Assembly (NCBI GenBank): GCA_963806495.1
Contig: CAWDYA010000007.1
Coordinates: forward strand, 124,001-188,000
Source of the DNA: CAWDYA01 sp963806495
Lineage (GTDB): Bacteria; Acidobacteriota; Polarisedimenticolia; JACPZX01; DASXTC01
Length of the DNA: 64,000 nt
Direction of reading: 5' to 3'
The notes beneath the pieces are model-generated. The model made no database searches and was not told the origin of the DNA. It worked only from the letters and a program-made list of their open reading frames with translations. The position numbers were made by a program, and so were the translations under genes. Below, piece after piece: positions 37,821-46,563 of the stretch (position 1 is the stretch's first letter; every line of letters starts with the position of its first letter).

Positions 37821-39641
37821 TCAGGGCGCCGCGGCGGGCGACGCGGGAAGCTGGAACTGGAGCCGGTGCAGCGTGGCGTAGATTCCGTCCTCTTCGATCA
37901 ATTCGGCATGGGTTCCCTGCTCGCGCACGGTCCCCTTGTGCAGCACGAGGATGCGATCGGATTCCCGGATGGTGGAGAGGCGGTGGGCGATCACGAGCGA
38001 GGTCCGGCCGGTCATCAGGGTCCTCATCGCCTCCTGGATCTGCATCTCCGTGCGCGAGTCGACCGAGGCGGTCGCCTCGTCGAGCACCAGGATAGGCGGG
38101 TCGAACGCCAGCGCGCGGGCGAACGACAGGAGCTGCTTCTGTCCCACGGAGAGGTTGCCGCCCCGCTCGCGGATGTCGGCGTCGTAGCCGCCGGGTAGCT
38201 TCGAGATGAAGTCATGCGCCCGCACCGCCCGCGCCGCCGCCACGATCCTCTCACGGCTGATGTCAGGGTCCTGCAATCCGATGTTGTCCGCCACGCTGCC
38301 GGCGAACAGGAAGTGGTCCTGGAGCACCACGCCGACGCGGCGTCTGAGCTCCTCGAGACGCACATCGCGCACGTCGACGCCGTCGAGCCGGATCGCGCCG
38401 GACTGGACGTCGTAAAGACGGATCAGGAGCCGGACGATGGTGGTCTTGCCGGCTCCCGTCGAGCCGACAATCGCCACCTTCTCGCCGGGTCCGATGCGGA
38501 AGGACAGCCCCGAGAGCACCTCGCGCTCCGAAGGGTACCCGAACCGGACATCGTCGAAGACGACCTCGCCCACGCCGGCGGCGGGCGGGGGAAGCGGGAC
38601 GGGGCTGGCCGGCGAGAGGATCTCGGGCTCGGTGTCGAGCAGGCCGAAGATCCTCTCCGATGAGGCCATGGCCGACTGCATCACGGAGTAGTAGGAGCCG
38701 AGCTCCTTGATCGGGCCGAAGAACTTCTGTGCGTATTCGAGAAACGCCACGAGCGTCCCGAATGTGATCGCGCCGATGAGGACGCGACCGCCGCCGTACC
38801 AGATGATCATCGCCACCATGAGGGTGCCCACGAGCTCGATGATGGCGGACAGCAGCGAGTCGAAGGTGACCGAGGCGAGGTCCGCGTCGCGATGCTCGCG
38901 GTTGACCCTCTCGAACTCCTCGTCGTTGGCGGGCTCGCGCTGGAAGAGCTGCACTACGGTCATCCCACTCAGCGCCTCCTGGAGGTAGGCGTTGATACGC
39001 GCGATACGGGCTCTCACCGCTCGGAACGCGTCCCGGATCCGCAGGCGGAAGAAGAACGTGATCAGCCCGAGCAGGGGCAGGATGGTGATGGTCAGAAGGG
39101 CGAGACGCACGTCCATCCAGAACAGGATCGCCACGATACCGACCAGCTTGAGGCCGTCGCCCAGAAGGGTCACCACTCCCGACGAGAAGATCTCGGCGAG
39201 GCTCTCGACGTCGGTGGTGACCCTCGTGACCAGCCGACCGACCGGGTTGCGGTCGAAGAAGGTCGATGAGAGCCGCTGCAGGTGCTCGTACACTTCACGT
39301 CTCAGATCCAGCACCACGCTCTGGCCCGTCTTCTCCAGGTAGTAGATCTGCGCGTAGCGGAACGAGAACTCGAACGCCAGCGTGACCGCGAACAGGATCA
39401 CGATCCGGACCAGGCCTGAGGCGTCCTGATGCGCAATCGGACCGTCGATGGCCTGCTTGATCAGATAGGGCTGGATGAGCTGGGCCGCGGAAACGAGAAG
39501 GAGAAACAGCAGCGACATCCCGATCAGGGCATGGTGGGGGCTGACGTAGCGCCAGATCCGCCCCATGATCCGGGCGTCGTACACCTTGCCCAGGATCTCC
39601 TCGTCCTGCGGGCGTGCGGCCGTCAGAGGCGCGTGTCGCAT
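37821..39641 (-). CDS. ABC exporter half-transporter, catalytic-site subunit
   Basis: This 606-residue type IV exporter subunit has six membrane helices (about residues 35-320) then an ATPase domain. It shows Walker A IVGSTGAGKTTIVRLL, Q-loop VVLQDHFLFAGSV, signature LSVGQKQLLSFARAL, Walker B ILVLDEATASVD with the catalytic Glu, and the H-loop VIAHRLSTI. The start MRHAPLTA lies two bases after the partner gene's stop. With the upstream subunit it should form a heterodimer like TM287/288 or BmrCD. Substrate, drug or lipid, is unknown. Confidence 0.9.
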   Translation of the reverse strand: MRHAPLTAARPQDEEILGKVYDARIMGRIWRYVSPHHALIGMSLLFLLLVSAAQLIQPYLIKQAIDGPIAHQDASGLVRIVILFAVTLAFEFSFRYAQIYYLEKTGQSVVLDLRREVYEHLQRLSSTFFDRNPVGRLVTRVTTDVESLAEIFSSGVVTLLGDGLKLVGIVAILFWMDVRLALLTITILPLLGLITFFFRLRIRDAFRAVRARIARINAYLQEALSGMTVVQLFQREPANDEEFERVNREHRDADLASVTFDSLLSAIIELVGTLMVAMIIWYGGGRVLIGAITFGTLVAFLEYAQKFFGPIKELGSYYSVMQSAMASSERIFGLLDTEPEILSPASPVPLPPPAAGVGEVVFDDVRFGYPSEREVLSGLSFRIGPGEKVAIVGSTGAGKTTIVRLLIRLYDVQSGAIRLDGVDVRDVRLEELRRRVGVVLQDHFLFAGSVADNIGLQDPDISRERIVAAARAVRAHDFISKLPGGYDADIRERGGNLSVGQKQLLSFARALAFDPPILVLDEATASVDSRTEMQIQEAMRTLMTGRTSLVIAHRLSTIRESDRILVLHKGTVREQGTHAELIEEDGIYATLHRLQFQLPASPAAAP

Positions 39642-39643
39642 CC

Positions 39644-41404
39644 TCAGCTCTCCTCGAGACGGTGCGCGAGGCTCTGGCGGCGTGCGATCGCGGCGTACAG
39701 CCCGCCGGCCTCGAGCAGCTCGGCATGGGTGCCGCGCTCGACGATCCTGCCGCCGTCGAGCACAAGGATCTCGTCGGCCCATGAGAGGCTGGCAACTCGG
39801 TTGGAGATCACGATGATTGTCCTGCTGCCCTTCTGTCTCATCAGGCCGGTCACCACCTCCTGCTCGACCTGGGCGTCGAGACTCGACAGTGCGTCGTCGA
39901 GCACCAGGATCGGCGCGTCGGTCACCAGGGCGCGTGCGATGGTGGCTCTCTGCCGCTGCCCGCCCGAGAGCGTGAAGCCGCGCTCGCCCACCACCGTGTC
40001 GAGCCCGCGCGGAAAGTACGGCAGGTCGCGATCGAGCCTCGACAGCGCCACAGCCGCGTCGATGTCCTCCGGGGCGACCTCACGCGGCGACAGCGCGATG
40101 TTCGCGCGGATCGATCTCGAGAACAGGAACGGCTCCTGCGGCACCATGGCGATGTCATGGCGAAGACGCGAGAGCGGGAGCCCGGTGATGTCCCTGCCGT
40201 CCAGAAAGATCGTCCCCTCGGGAGGCGTCAGGATGCGCGGGAGCATGTTGACGAGGCTCGTCTTTCCCGAGCCGACGGTGCCGATGATTCCGAGCGTGCC
40301 GCCCGCCGGGATCTCCACGTTGATGTCCTTCAGATGCGTGGTGTCGGCGCGCGCCCCGTCGTGACCGAAGCTGAGATGCCGGATGGAGACCGCCCCCGAG
40401 AGCGGCCGATCGAACGGGGGGCCGGGCTCGTCGCGATTCTCTGCCGGCTCGTCGAGGATCTCCCCAATCCGGCGCATCGCTGCGGCGCCCCTCTGGAAAG
40501 TGTTGAGGATCCATCCGAAGGCGAAGGTCGGCCAGACGAGGAAGGCGAGGTAGGCGTTGAAGGCGACGAAGTCGCCCAGGCTGATCCTCCCGGCGATGAC
40601 GGCGCGGCCTCCGAGCCCCACGACCACCAGCGTTCCGACCGAGGCCATCGCCCCCATCAGGGGGACCATGGCGCCGCGGGTCTTCGCCAGGGCGAGCGCC
40701 TTGTGCAGATAGTCGGCCGACATCCTGCCCCAGGACGCGGCCTCCTGATCCTCGCGGGCGTACGTCTTGATCAGGTTGATCGCCGAGATGTTCTCCTGCG
40801 CCATCGCCGTGATGGCGCCGAGCTGCTCCTGCATCGCCATCGTCCGGCCGTAGATCCGCCGGCTCAGACGGTTGACGGCCAGCATGAAGAAGGGGAAGGG
40901 GGCGAGGGCGAAAAGCGTGAGCCGCGCGTCCATGGCGAGCATCATGGCCACGGCGGTCACGTACACCAGCGTCGTGTTGACGAGGTTCATCATCCCCGGA
41001 CCGAAGAAGGAGCGCACGAGGAGCATGTCGTTGATCGCCCGCGAGGTGATATCGCCGATCGGTCGCTGGGCGTAGAACGACATCGGGAGACGCTGCAGGT
41101 GGGAGAAGAGCCGGCCCCTCAGCTCGTACGCGACGTGCCGGCTGGCGCCGAGGATGGCGAACCGGGACAGGGTGCGCACCACCGCCTGCGCCCCCGCGAC
41201 GGCGACGATGATCAGCGCGAAGGAGAGCAGGCGCCTGCGGTCGGAGGCCTGCAGCGCGTCGACGGCGTGCTTGAGCAGCCGTGGGACGCTGAGCGCGAGC
41301 AGGTTGGTCGCGGCCAGGAGCAGGAAGCCGGCGATGTAGCGTCCCCGGTGCCGGCGCAACGAGGACGCGGCGAGGGAGAACGGCCCGAAGGAGGATCGTC
41401 CCAT
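39644..41404 (-). CDS. ABC exporter half-transporter, degenerate-site subunit
   Basis: This 586-residue partner of the downstream exporter has six helices and an ATPase domain with Walker A IIGTVGSGKTSLVNML and signature FTLSGGQRQRATIARAL. Walker B is ILVLDDALSSLD, where Asp replaces the catalytic Glu, and the switch is IIVISNRVASL, where Asn replaces the H-loop His. These losses define the degenerate site of heterodimeric exporters: one ATP is hydrolysed while the other is held. The start MGRSSFGPF was chosen at 41404. holB lies 11 bases upstream. Confidence 0.9.
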   Translation of the reverse strand: MGRSSFGPFSLAASSLRRHRGRYIAGFLLLAATNLLALSVPRLLKHAVDALQASDRRRLLSFALIIVAVAGAQAVVRTLSRFAILGASRHVAYELRGRLFSHLQRLPMSFYAQRPIGDITSRAINDMLLVRSFFGPGMMNLVNTTLVYVTAVAMMLAMDARLTLFALAPFPFFMLAVNRLSRRIYGRTMAMQEQLGAITAMAQENISAINLIKTYAREDQEAASWGRMSADYLHKALALAKTRGAMVPLMGAMASVGTLVVVGLGGRAVIAGRISLGDFVAFNAYLAFLVWPTFAFGWILNTFQRGAAAMRRIGEILDEPAENRDEPGPPFDRPLSGAVSIRHLSFGHDGARADTTHLKDINVEIPAGGTLGIIGTVGSGKTSLVNMLPRILTPPEGTIFLDGRDITGLPLSRLRHDIAMVPQEPFLFSRSIRANIALSPREVAPEDIDAAVALSRLDRDLPYFPRGLDTVVGERGFTLSGGQRQRATIARALVTDAPILVLDDALSSLDAQVEQEVVTGLMRQKGSRTIIVISNRVASLSWADEILVLDGGRIVERGTHAELLEAGGLYAAIARRQSLAHRLEES

Positions 41405-41415
41405 GGCCGCGACCC

Positions 41416-42441
41416 CTACCGTGCCGGCAGCGCCGCCCCGCCGCTGCGTGCGGCGGCGAGATCGAACAACATCGTCTCGACCAGGAGGCGGCGGTTGACG
41501 TTGCGTTCCAGGTCGCGCGCCGCGAGCCGCATCCGGTCGATCAGGGCGCCGGCGGGCTCCGGGCCGCCGGCGAGCCGGCCGGCCAGGTCGGCGAGATCGT
41601 CCGCGATGTCGGTGTGCAGCAGCGCATCCGGGCCGGTCCCCGAGCACAGCAGGAGAATGTCGCGCGCCAGCCCCGAGAGCATCGCCAGCCGGCGTCCAAT
41701 CGACTCCGGATCGGTCCCGAACGACTCGGCGTCCGCGATAACGTGGTCCCGGGGATGCTGTTCGGCGAGCCGCCCGAGCAGCTCGAGCATCTCGGCGCGC
41801 AGCGCGTCGTGCTCTGCGAGATCCAGGGTGAGGGCCGCGCCGTAGCGTCCCTCGGCGATCCGGGCCGCCCGGAAGGCGGCATCCTCGTCGAGGCCGCGAA
41901 GCCGCACGAGATCCGCGGCAAGCGCGCGGGCCGGCAGCGTCCCGAAGGCGATGCTCTGGCAGCGGGATCGGGTCGTGGGCAGCAGGTGCATGGGCCGTGC
42001 GGTGACGAGGATGATGGCGGAGCCGGGCGACGGCTCCTCGAGCGTCTTGAGCAGGGCGTTCTGCGCGTCCGTGCTCATCCGGTCGGCCGGGTCGACGATG
42101 AAGACCCTCCGGGCTCCCTCGTACGGCCGGTACGACGCCTCCTGTCTGAGCCGGCGCACCGCGTCGATCGGGATCACCGTCTTCTCCAGCGTGAGGGTCA
42201 TCACGTCCGGGTGGATCCCCTTGTCCACCTTGTGGCAGGAGGGGCAGGCGCCGCAGGCGTCGTCGGTCGCATGGGGGCAGTTGAGCGCCGCGGCGAGTGC
42301 GACGGCGACCGTTCGCTTGCCCACCGCCTCGGGGCCGGAAAAGAGCAGGGAGTGGTGGAGCCGTCCCTCCGCGAGCGATCGTCTCAGGATGCCGACGCCA
42401 TGGTCGTGTCCGACGATATCGCTGAGCCGCGTCATGGGCAT
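41416..42441 (-). CDS. holB: DNA polymerase III delta-prime subunit
   Basis: HolB is part of the clamp loader that opens the beta ring. The 341-residue AAA+ protein has DIVGHDHGVGILRRSL, a P-loop FSGPEAVGKRTVAVAL, the zinc cluster CGACPSCHKVDKGIHPD, and the MSTDAQNALLKTLEEPS segment followed by the SRC motif TRSRCQSIAF. The C-terminal collar is less conserved. It sits between tmk and the ABC genes; tmk-holB is a common bacterial pair. An in-frame ATG at 42435 is an alternative start. Confidence 0.92.
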   Translation of the reverse strand: MPMTRLSDIVGHDHGVGILRRSLAEGRLHHSLLFSGPEAVGKRTVAVALAAALNCPHATDDACGACPSCHKVDKGIHPDVMTLTLEKTVIPIDAVRRLRQEASYRPYEGARRVFIVDPADRMSTDAQNALLKTLEEPSPGSAIILVTARPMHLLPTTRSRCQSIAFGTLPARALAADLVRLRGLDEDAAFRAARIAEGRYGAALTLDLAEHDALRAEMLELLGRLAEQHPRDHVIADAESFGTDPESIGRRLAMLSGLARDILLLCSGTGPDALLHTDIADDLADLAGRLAGGPEPAGALIDRMRLAARDLERNVNRRLLVETMLFDLAAARSGGAALPAR

Positions 42442-42454
42442 CCGTGTCTCCGGT

Positions 42455-43096
42455 TCAGTCGAGCTTGAGGAAACGTGCCACGATCGTCTGCACCTGCCGG
42501 GCCACCTTCTCGATCGGCTGGTCGCCCGGGACGATCTTCACCCGGCCCCGCTCGGCCGCCGCGACGCTCAGGTACCCCTCACGCACGCGGCGATGGAAGA
42601 CCAGATCCTCCTCCTCGAATCGCGATGTTGCGGATGCCGCATCGGCCGCGTTGCGCTCCCGGGCGCGCCGCAGCCCTGTCTCGACCGGCAGATCCAGGAG
42701 GATCGTCAGGTCGGGCCTCAGATCCACGGCGACGAGCGAGTTGACCACCTTCACCTCCGACAACGGGATGCCCCGACCGTGTCCCTGGTACGCGACGGTC
42801 GCGTCGATGAACCGGTCGCAAAGCACCACCTTGCCGGAGTCGATGGCGGGCTGGATCACCTCCTCGATGTGCTGGATCCTGGCCGCCGCGTAGAGAAGCA
42901 GCTCGGCGCGCGGGATCAATCCCCTGGCCGTGGGATCGAGCAGGATCCCGCGCACCCGCTCGCCGATGACGGTCCCGCCCGGCTCGCGCGTGATCATGAC
43001 TTCCACGTCACGACCCTTGAGATACTCGAAAAGCAGGCGGATCTGAGTGGACTTTCCGGATCCTTCGATGCCTTCGAACGTGATGAAGCTGGCCAC
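42455..43096 (-). CDS. tmk: Thymidylate kinase
   Basis: Tmk phosphorylates dTMP to dTDP. The 213-residue protein has the P-loop FEGIEGSGKSTQIRLL, REPGGTVIGERVRGILLD, the DR motif LCDRFIDATVAYQGHGRG, and the DLPVETGLRRARER lid with arginines. It is the first gene of tmk-holB-ABC-ABC on the minus strand, starting 42 bases from the palindromic region shared with the ferritin-like gene. Confidence 0.95.
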   Translation of the reverse strand: MASFITFEGIEGSGKSTQIRLLFEYLKGRDVEVMITREPGGTVIGERVRGILLDPTARGLIPRAELLLYAAARIQHIEEVIQPAIDSGKVVLCDRFIDATVAYQGHGRGIPLSEVKVVNSLVAVDLRPDLTILLDLPVETGLRRARERNAADAASATSRFEEEDLVFHRRVREGYLSVAAAERGRVKIVPGDQPIEKVARQVQTIVARFLKLD

Positions 43097-43137
43097 GCGA
43101 GCGATTCCTCCTCGGATTGGGGAAAGGGGTTCATCCT

Positions 43138-43174
43138 AGCATAGTTGTGAGGAGGCGGCGCCTCAGGCTATGCT
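43138..43174. promoter_or_regulatory. Palindromic divergent promoter/operator between tmk and the ferritin-like gene
   Basis: AGCATAG (43138-43144) and CTATGCT (43168-43174) are exact inverted repeats. Inside them lies a second one, GAGGC-ggc-GCCTC (43152-43164). On the plus strand TTGTGA (43145-43150) and TATGCT (43169-43174) with an 18-base spacer make a plausible promoter for the ferritin-like gene. The mirror arm gives a TATGCT -10-like box toward tmk. The layout could be a divergent promoter, an operator or an RNA hairpin. Confidence 0.4.
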
Positions 43175-43216
43175 GCTGTTGTTCCCCATCATCCAGTCAT
43201 CAAGCAGGAGGTGAAC

Positions 43217-43756
43217 ATGGCCGACAAGGCATTCCTGACCGATATCAAGACGCTGCGCGAGCGCGCACGCCGGCACATCGAGAAAGGCGCCATCACGGAA
43301 GGGTACAAGGCGGACCGGGAGACCGTCGTCAAGCTCCTGAACGAGGCGCTGGCCACCGAGATCATCTGCGTGCTGCGGTACAAGCGTCACTTCTTCATGG
43401 CGACGGGCATCAACGCCCAGAGCGTCGCGCAGGAATTCCAGCAGCATGCCACCGAGGAGCAGGGCCACGCCGACCAGATCGCGCAGAGGATCGTGCAGCT
43501 CGGGGGCGAGCCGAACTTCTCACCCGAGGGGCTCGCGACGCGGAGCCACGCCGAGTACGTCGAGGGGGACACGCTGGTCGGCATGATCAAGGAGGATCTC
43601 GTGGCGGAGCGGATCGCGATCGACAGCTACCGCGAGATGATCGGCTACACGGGCCACGATGATCCCACGACGCGGCGGATGCTCGAGGGGATCCTGGCGA
43701 TGGAGGAGGAGCACGCCGACGACCTCGTGAGCCTGCTGGAGGAGCTGGACCGCTAG
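43217..43756 (+). CDS. Ferritin-like di-iron protein (bacterioferritin/Dps-like)
   Basis: The ATG at 43217 follows AGCAGGAGGTGAAC and gives 179 residues; a GTG six bases earlier lies inside that site. The four-helix bundle carries the iron ligands of ferritin-like proteins: NEALATEIICVLRYKRHF, QHATEEQGHADQIAQRI (ExxH), KEDLVAERIAIDSYREMI and MEEEHADDLVSLLEEL (ExxH). It probably binds or oxidises iron or protects against peroxide. Its TAG and the ribF stop share a CTAG, so the two genes overlap by four bases tail to tail. Confidence 0.88.
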   Translation: MADKAFLTDIKTLRERARRHIEKGAITEGYKADRETVVKLLNEALATEIICVLRYKRHFFMATGINAQSVAQEFQQHATEEQGHADQIAQRIVQLGGEPNFSPEGLATRSHAEYVEGDTLVGMIKEDLVAERIAIDSYREMIGYTGHDDPTTRRMLEGILAMEEEHADDLVSLLEELDR

Positions 43757-44691
43757 AGAGGGTGGGCCCTGAACCAGGCGCGAGCCGCCGCGATGTCCTT
43801 CGCGATCTGCGTCGCGAGGGCGTCGGGCGAGTCGAACCGATGCTCGTCTCGCAGGTGCGCGCAGAAGGCGAGCCTCATCGTCTGACCGTAGATCTCGGGC
43901 CCCTGATAGTCCAGCAGATGCGCTTCGACCACCCGCTCGCGTTCCCCGAAGGTGGGGCGCACGCCGATGTTGGTGACCGACGGGTGCATCTCGCCGGCGA
44001 ACTCGGCGCGCGTGACGTACACGCCCTCGACCGGTATCAGCTCGCTGTCGGTCGAGAGATTCGCCGTGGAGAACCCGAGGCCGGCTCCCCGGCCGCGTCC
44101 GTGCACCACGAGCCCCTTGATCGCGTACTCGCGGCCCAGCATCGCCGCGGCCCGCTCCACGGAGCCGCGCTCGATGTTCTCCCGGATGCGCGTGGAAGAC
44201 ACCGGCTGGCTGTCGTACAGCACGACCGGGACGCGCTCGACCGTGATTCCCAGCCGCGCCCCTTCCGACCGCAGCAGGTCGAAGTCGCCCACCCCGCCCC
44301 TTCCGAAGTGGAAGTTCGAGCCGACATACACCTCGCGCGCGGCCAGCTTGCGGGCGAGGAGCCCCTCGACGAACTCCTCGGCCTTGACGGCCGCGAACTC
44401 CCGCGTGAAGCGGATGATCAGCAGGATCTCCAGCCCGAGGGTGGACAGGACCCGGATCTTCTCCGACATCGGCATGATCAGCGGCGGCCGCCCGGCGGGC
44501 CTCAGGATGCTCAGCGGGTGCGGGTCGAAGGTCATCAGGATCGACGTGCCCCCGATCTCCCGGGCGCGGGTGGTCACCATGTCGATGATCTTCTGATGCC
44601 CGATGTGCACACCGTCGAAGTTGCCTATGGCGATGACCGGGTTCGGCACCGCGCCGAGCGCGTCGGGATCCCGGAATATCTTCAGGCCCAC
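43753..44691 (-). CDS. ribF: Bifunctional riboflavin kinase/FAD synthetase
   Basis: RibF makes FMN and FAD from riboflavin. The 312-residue protein has the FAD-synthetase nucleotidyl-transferase half with AIGNFDGVHIGHQKIIDMV, MTFDPHPLSIL and GSNFHFGRGGVGD, then SSTRIRENIERG. The riboflavin-kinase half carries HGRGRGAGLGFSTANL, LIPVEGVYVTRA, NIGVRPTFGE and VEAHLLDYQGPEIYGQ. It overlaps pgpA by 10 bases at its 5' end. Both domains look complete. Confidence 0.95.
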   Translation of the reverse strand: MGLKIFRDPDALGAVPNPVIAIGNFDGVHIGHQKIIDMVTTRAREIGGTSILMTFDPHPLSILRPAGRPPLIMPMSEKIRVLSTLGLEILLIIRFTREFAAVKAEEFVEGLLARKLAAREVYVGSNFHFGRGGVGDFDLLRSEGARLGITVERVPVVLYDSQPVSSTRIRENIERGSVERAAAMLGREYAIKGLVVHGRGRGAGLGFSTANLSTDSELIPVEGVYVTRAEFAGEMHPSVTNIGVRPTFGERERVVEAHLLDYQGPEIYGQTMRLAFCAHLRDEHRFDSPDALATQIAKDIAAARAWFRAHPL

Positions 44692-45161
44692 AGGTACATC
44701 CCCAGACGGATGATGGCGTTGGCGATCACTCCGCAGATCAGATCGTCCGACATGATCCCCCAGCCTCCGGGCAGCTTCTCGGCGCGGCTCGCGGGCCAGG
44801 GCTTCAGCACGTCGAGAGCGCGGAACAGCAGGAATCCGGCGGCGCAGGTGACAACCGTCGGCTCGACCCAGAGCATGGTGACGAGGAACCCAGCCACCTC
44901 GTCGATGACCACCTCGGAGGGATCATGATAACCGAGCCGGCCCTCCATCGTCGTGGCGGCCGCGACCCCGGCAAGGCTGAGCGCTACCGCGGCCCCGGCC
45001 ACGGCAATCGTCCCCCCCGCATACCAGAGCGCCAGATACAACGGCAGTGCGGCTGCCGTGGCCACGGTGCCCGACGCCACGGGAAAATGGCCGACGCCGA
45101 AAAAAGTCGCCACCGCCCAGGCGAGCGGCGAGCGGGAGGAGGCGTCACCCGCGGGCTTCAT
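44682..45161 (-). CDS. pgpA: Phosphatidylglycerophosphatase A
   Basis: PgpA removes the phosphate from phosphatidylglycerol-phosphate to make phosphatidylglycerol. The 159-residue membrane protein has ATFFGVGHFPVASGTVAT near the start, then YHDPSEVVIDEVAGFLVTM, and FRALDVLKPWPASRAEKLPG with GGWGIMSDDLICGVIAN, the family's acidic metal-binding motifs. Three to four hydrophobic helices are visible. Its start lies inside rimO's 3' end and its stop inside ribF, so the three are tightly coupled. Confidence 0.93.
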   Translation of the reverse strand: MKPAGDASSRSPLAWAVATFFGVGHFPVASGTVATAAALPLYLALWYAGGTIAVAGAAVALSLAGVAAATTMEGRLGYHDPSEVVIDEVAGFLVTMLWVEPTVVTCAAGFLLFRALDVLKPWPASRAEKLPGGWGIMSDDLICGVIANAIIRLGMYLWA

Positions 45162-46506
45162 GGGTCACCGGATGTGCGGTTCGCACGGGGGTGGCGATCA
45201 GATCGTACGGATCGGCGCCCGTGACCCGCACGTCGACGAACTCGCCGACGGCCAGATCGCGCCGCGTTCTCACCCGCACCGCGCCGTCGATGTCGGGCGC
45301 CTGGAAGGCCGCCCGCGCGTGCCACGGCCCGCCGGGCTCCTCGGGGCCACCATCCACCAGCACCTCGAGACGCTGTCCGACGCGGGCGGCATAACGGCGA
45401 AGCGAGATCTCCTGCTGCAGCTCCATGACCCGCGCGCGGCGCCGCTGCTTTTCCTCGAACGGGACGTCGTCGTGGAGATCGTGCGCGGCGGTGCCCGGTT
45501 CGTGCGAGTAGAGGAAGACGCCGAGGTGGTCGAACCCGGCGTCGCCGACGAACCCGAGGAGCTCCTCGAGGTCCTGCTCGGTCTCCCCGGGGAACCCGAC
45601 AATGAAGGTGGTCCGCAGGGAGATGCCGGGGACGCGGCGCCGGAACGTCTCGATCATCCGCATGAAGGCGTCGCGGCTGCCCCCTCGCCGCATCCGGGCG
45701 AGGACCCGCCGGCTGGCGTGCTGCAGCGGGATATCGACGTATTTGCATACCCGGTCGGTCTCGGCGATCGCGTCCATGAGCCGCACCGTCACCTTGCTCG
45801 GATAGGCGTACAGGAGCCGGATCCAGCGGATCCCGTCCACTGCGCCGAGCGTCTTCAGCAGCGCCGGAAGCCCGCCCGGCTCGCCGATGTCGGAGCCGTA
45901 CGAGGTCGAGTCCTGTGCTATCAGGTTGATCTCGCGCACGCCCGAGCCGGCCAGATCGCGCGCTTCGGCGGTCAGGGAGGCGATCGTGCGCGAGCGGAAG
46001 ACGCCCCGGATCCCGGGGATGATGCAGAATGCGCATGGGTTGTCGCATCCTTCCGCGATCTTCAGATAGGCCGAGGCTCCGGTCGTGGCCAGAATCCGGC
46101 CGGCCGACTCCCCGGGGAGATAGACGGCGGGGCCAAGGTCGGGCACGAACGCCTCGTCGGAGAGATCGCACGCCTCGGCGATCCTCTCGACGTCGTTGAG
46201 CCCGAGGAGCCGGTCCACCTCGGGGAAGTCCGCCTTCATCTCCCCTGCGAACCGCTGCACCATGCACCCGGCCACGATGAGACGCCGCAGACGGCCTGCC
46301 TCCTTCTGTCGGACCAGATCCTTGATGGTCTCATACCCCTCATCCTTGGCCGCCTGCAGGAAGCCGCACGTGTTCACGACCACCACGTCGGCGCGATCCG
46401 TGTCGAGGGTGATGTGAAAGCCGCGCCGTCTGAGGAGGCCCAGCATGACCTCTGAGTCGACGAGGTTCTTCGCGCAGCCGAGCGAAACGAGTCCAACGGT
46501 GATCAT
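45145..46506 (-). CDS. rimO: Ribosomal protein S12 methylthiotransferase
   Basis: RimO adds a methylthio group to an Asp of ribosomal protein S12. The 453-residue enzyme has the UPF0004 domain with cysteines in SLGCAKNLVDSEVML, VVNTCGFLQ and VAGCMVQR, the radical-SAM cluster CDNPCAFCIIPGIRG (CxxxCxxC) and a C-terminal TRAM domain. The DSEVM and C-terminal ATPVRTAHP details separate RimO from MiaB. It is followed by pgpA and ribF. Confidence 0.93.
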   Translation of the reverse strand: MITVGLVSLGCAKNLVDSEVMLGLLRRRGFHITLDTDRADVVVVNTCGFLQAAKDEGYETIKDLVRQKEAGRLRRLIVAGCMVQRFAGEMKADFPEVDRLLGLNDVERIAEACDLSDEAFVPDLGPAVYLPGESAGRILATTGASAYLKIAEGCDNPCAFCIIPGIRGVFRSRTIASLTAEARDLAGSGVREINLIAQDSTSYGSDIGEPGGLPALLKTLGAVDGIRWIRLLYAYPSKVTVRLMDAIAETDRVCKYVDIPLQHASRRVLARMRRGGSRDAFMRMIETFRRRVPGISLRTTFIVGFPGETEQDLEELLGFVGDAGFDHLGVFLYSHEPGTAAHDLHDDVPFEEKQRRRARVMELQQEISLRRYAARVGQRLEVLVDGGPEEPGGPWHARAAFQAPDIDGAVRVRTRRDLAVGEFVDVRVTGADPYDLIATPVRTAHPVTHEARG

Positions 46507-46563
46507 GGGGAGCCATTCTAGTCTTTTCGCGCCCCTGTTGTCGGCTCGCGGGCCTCGGCTTCG

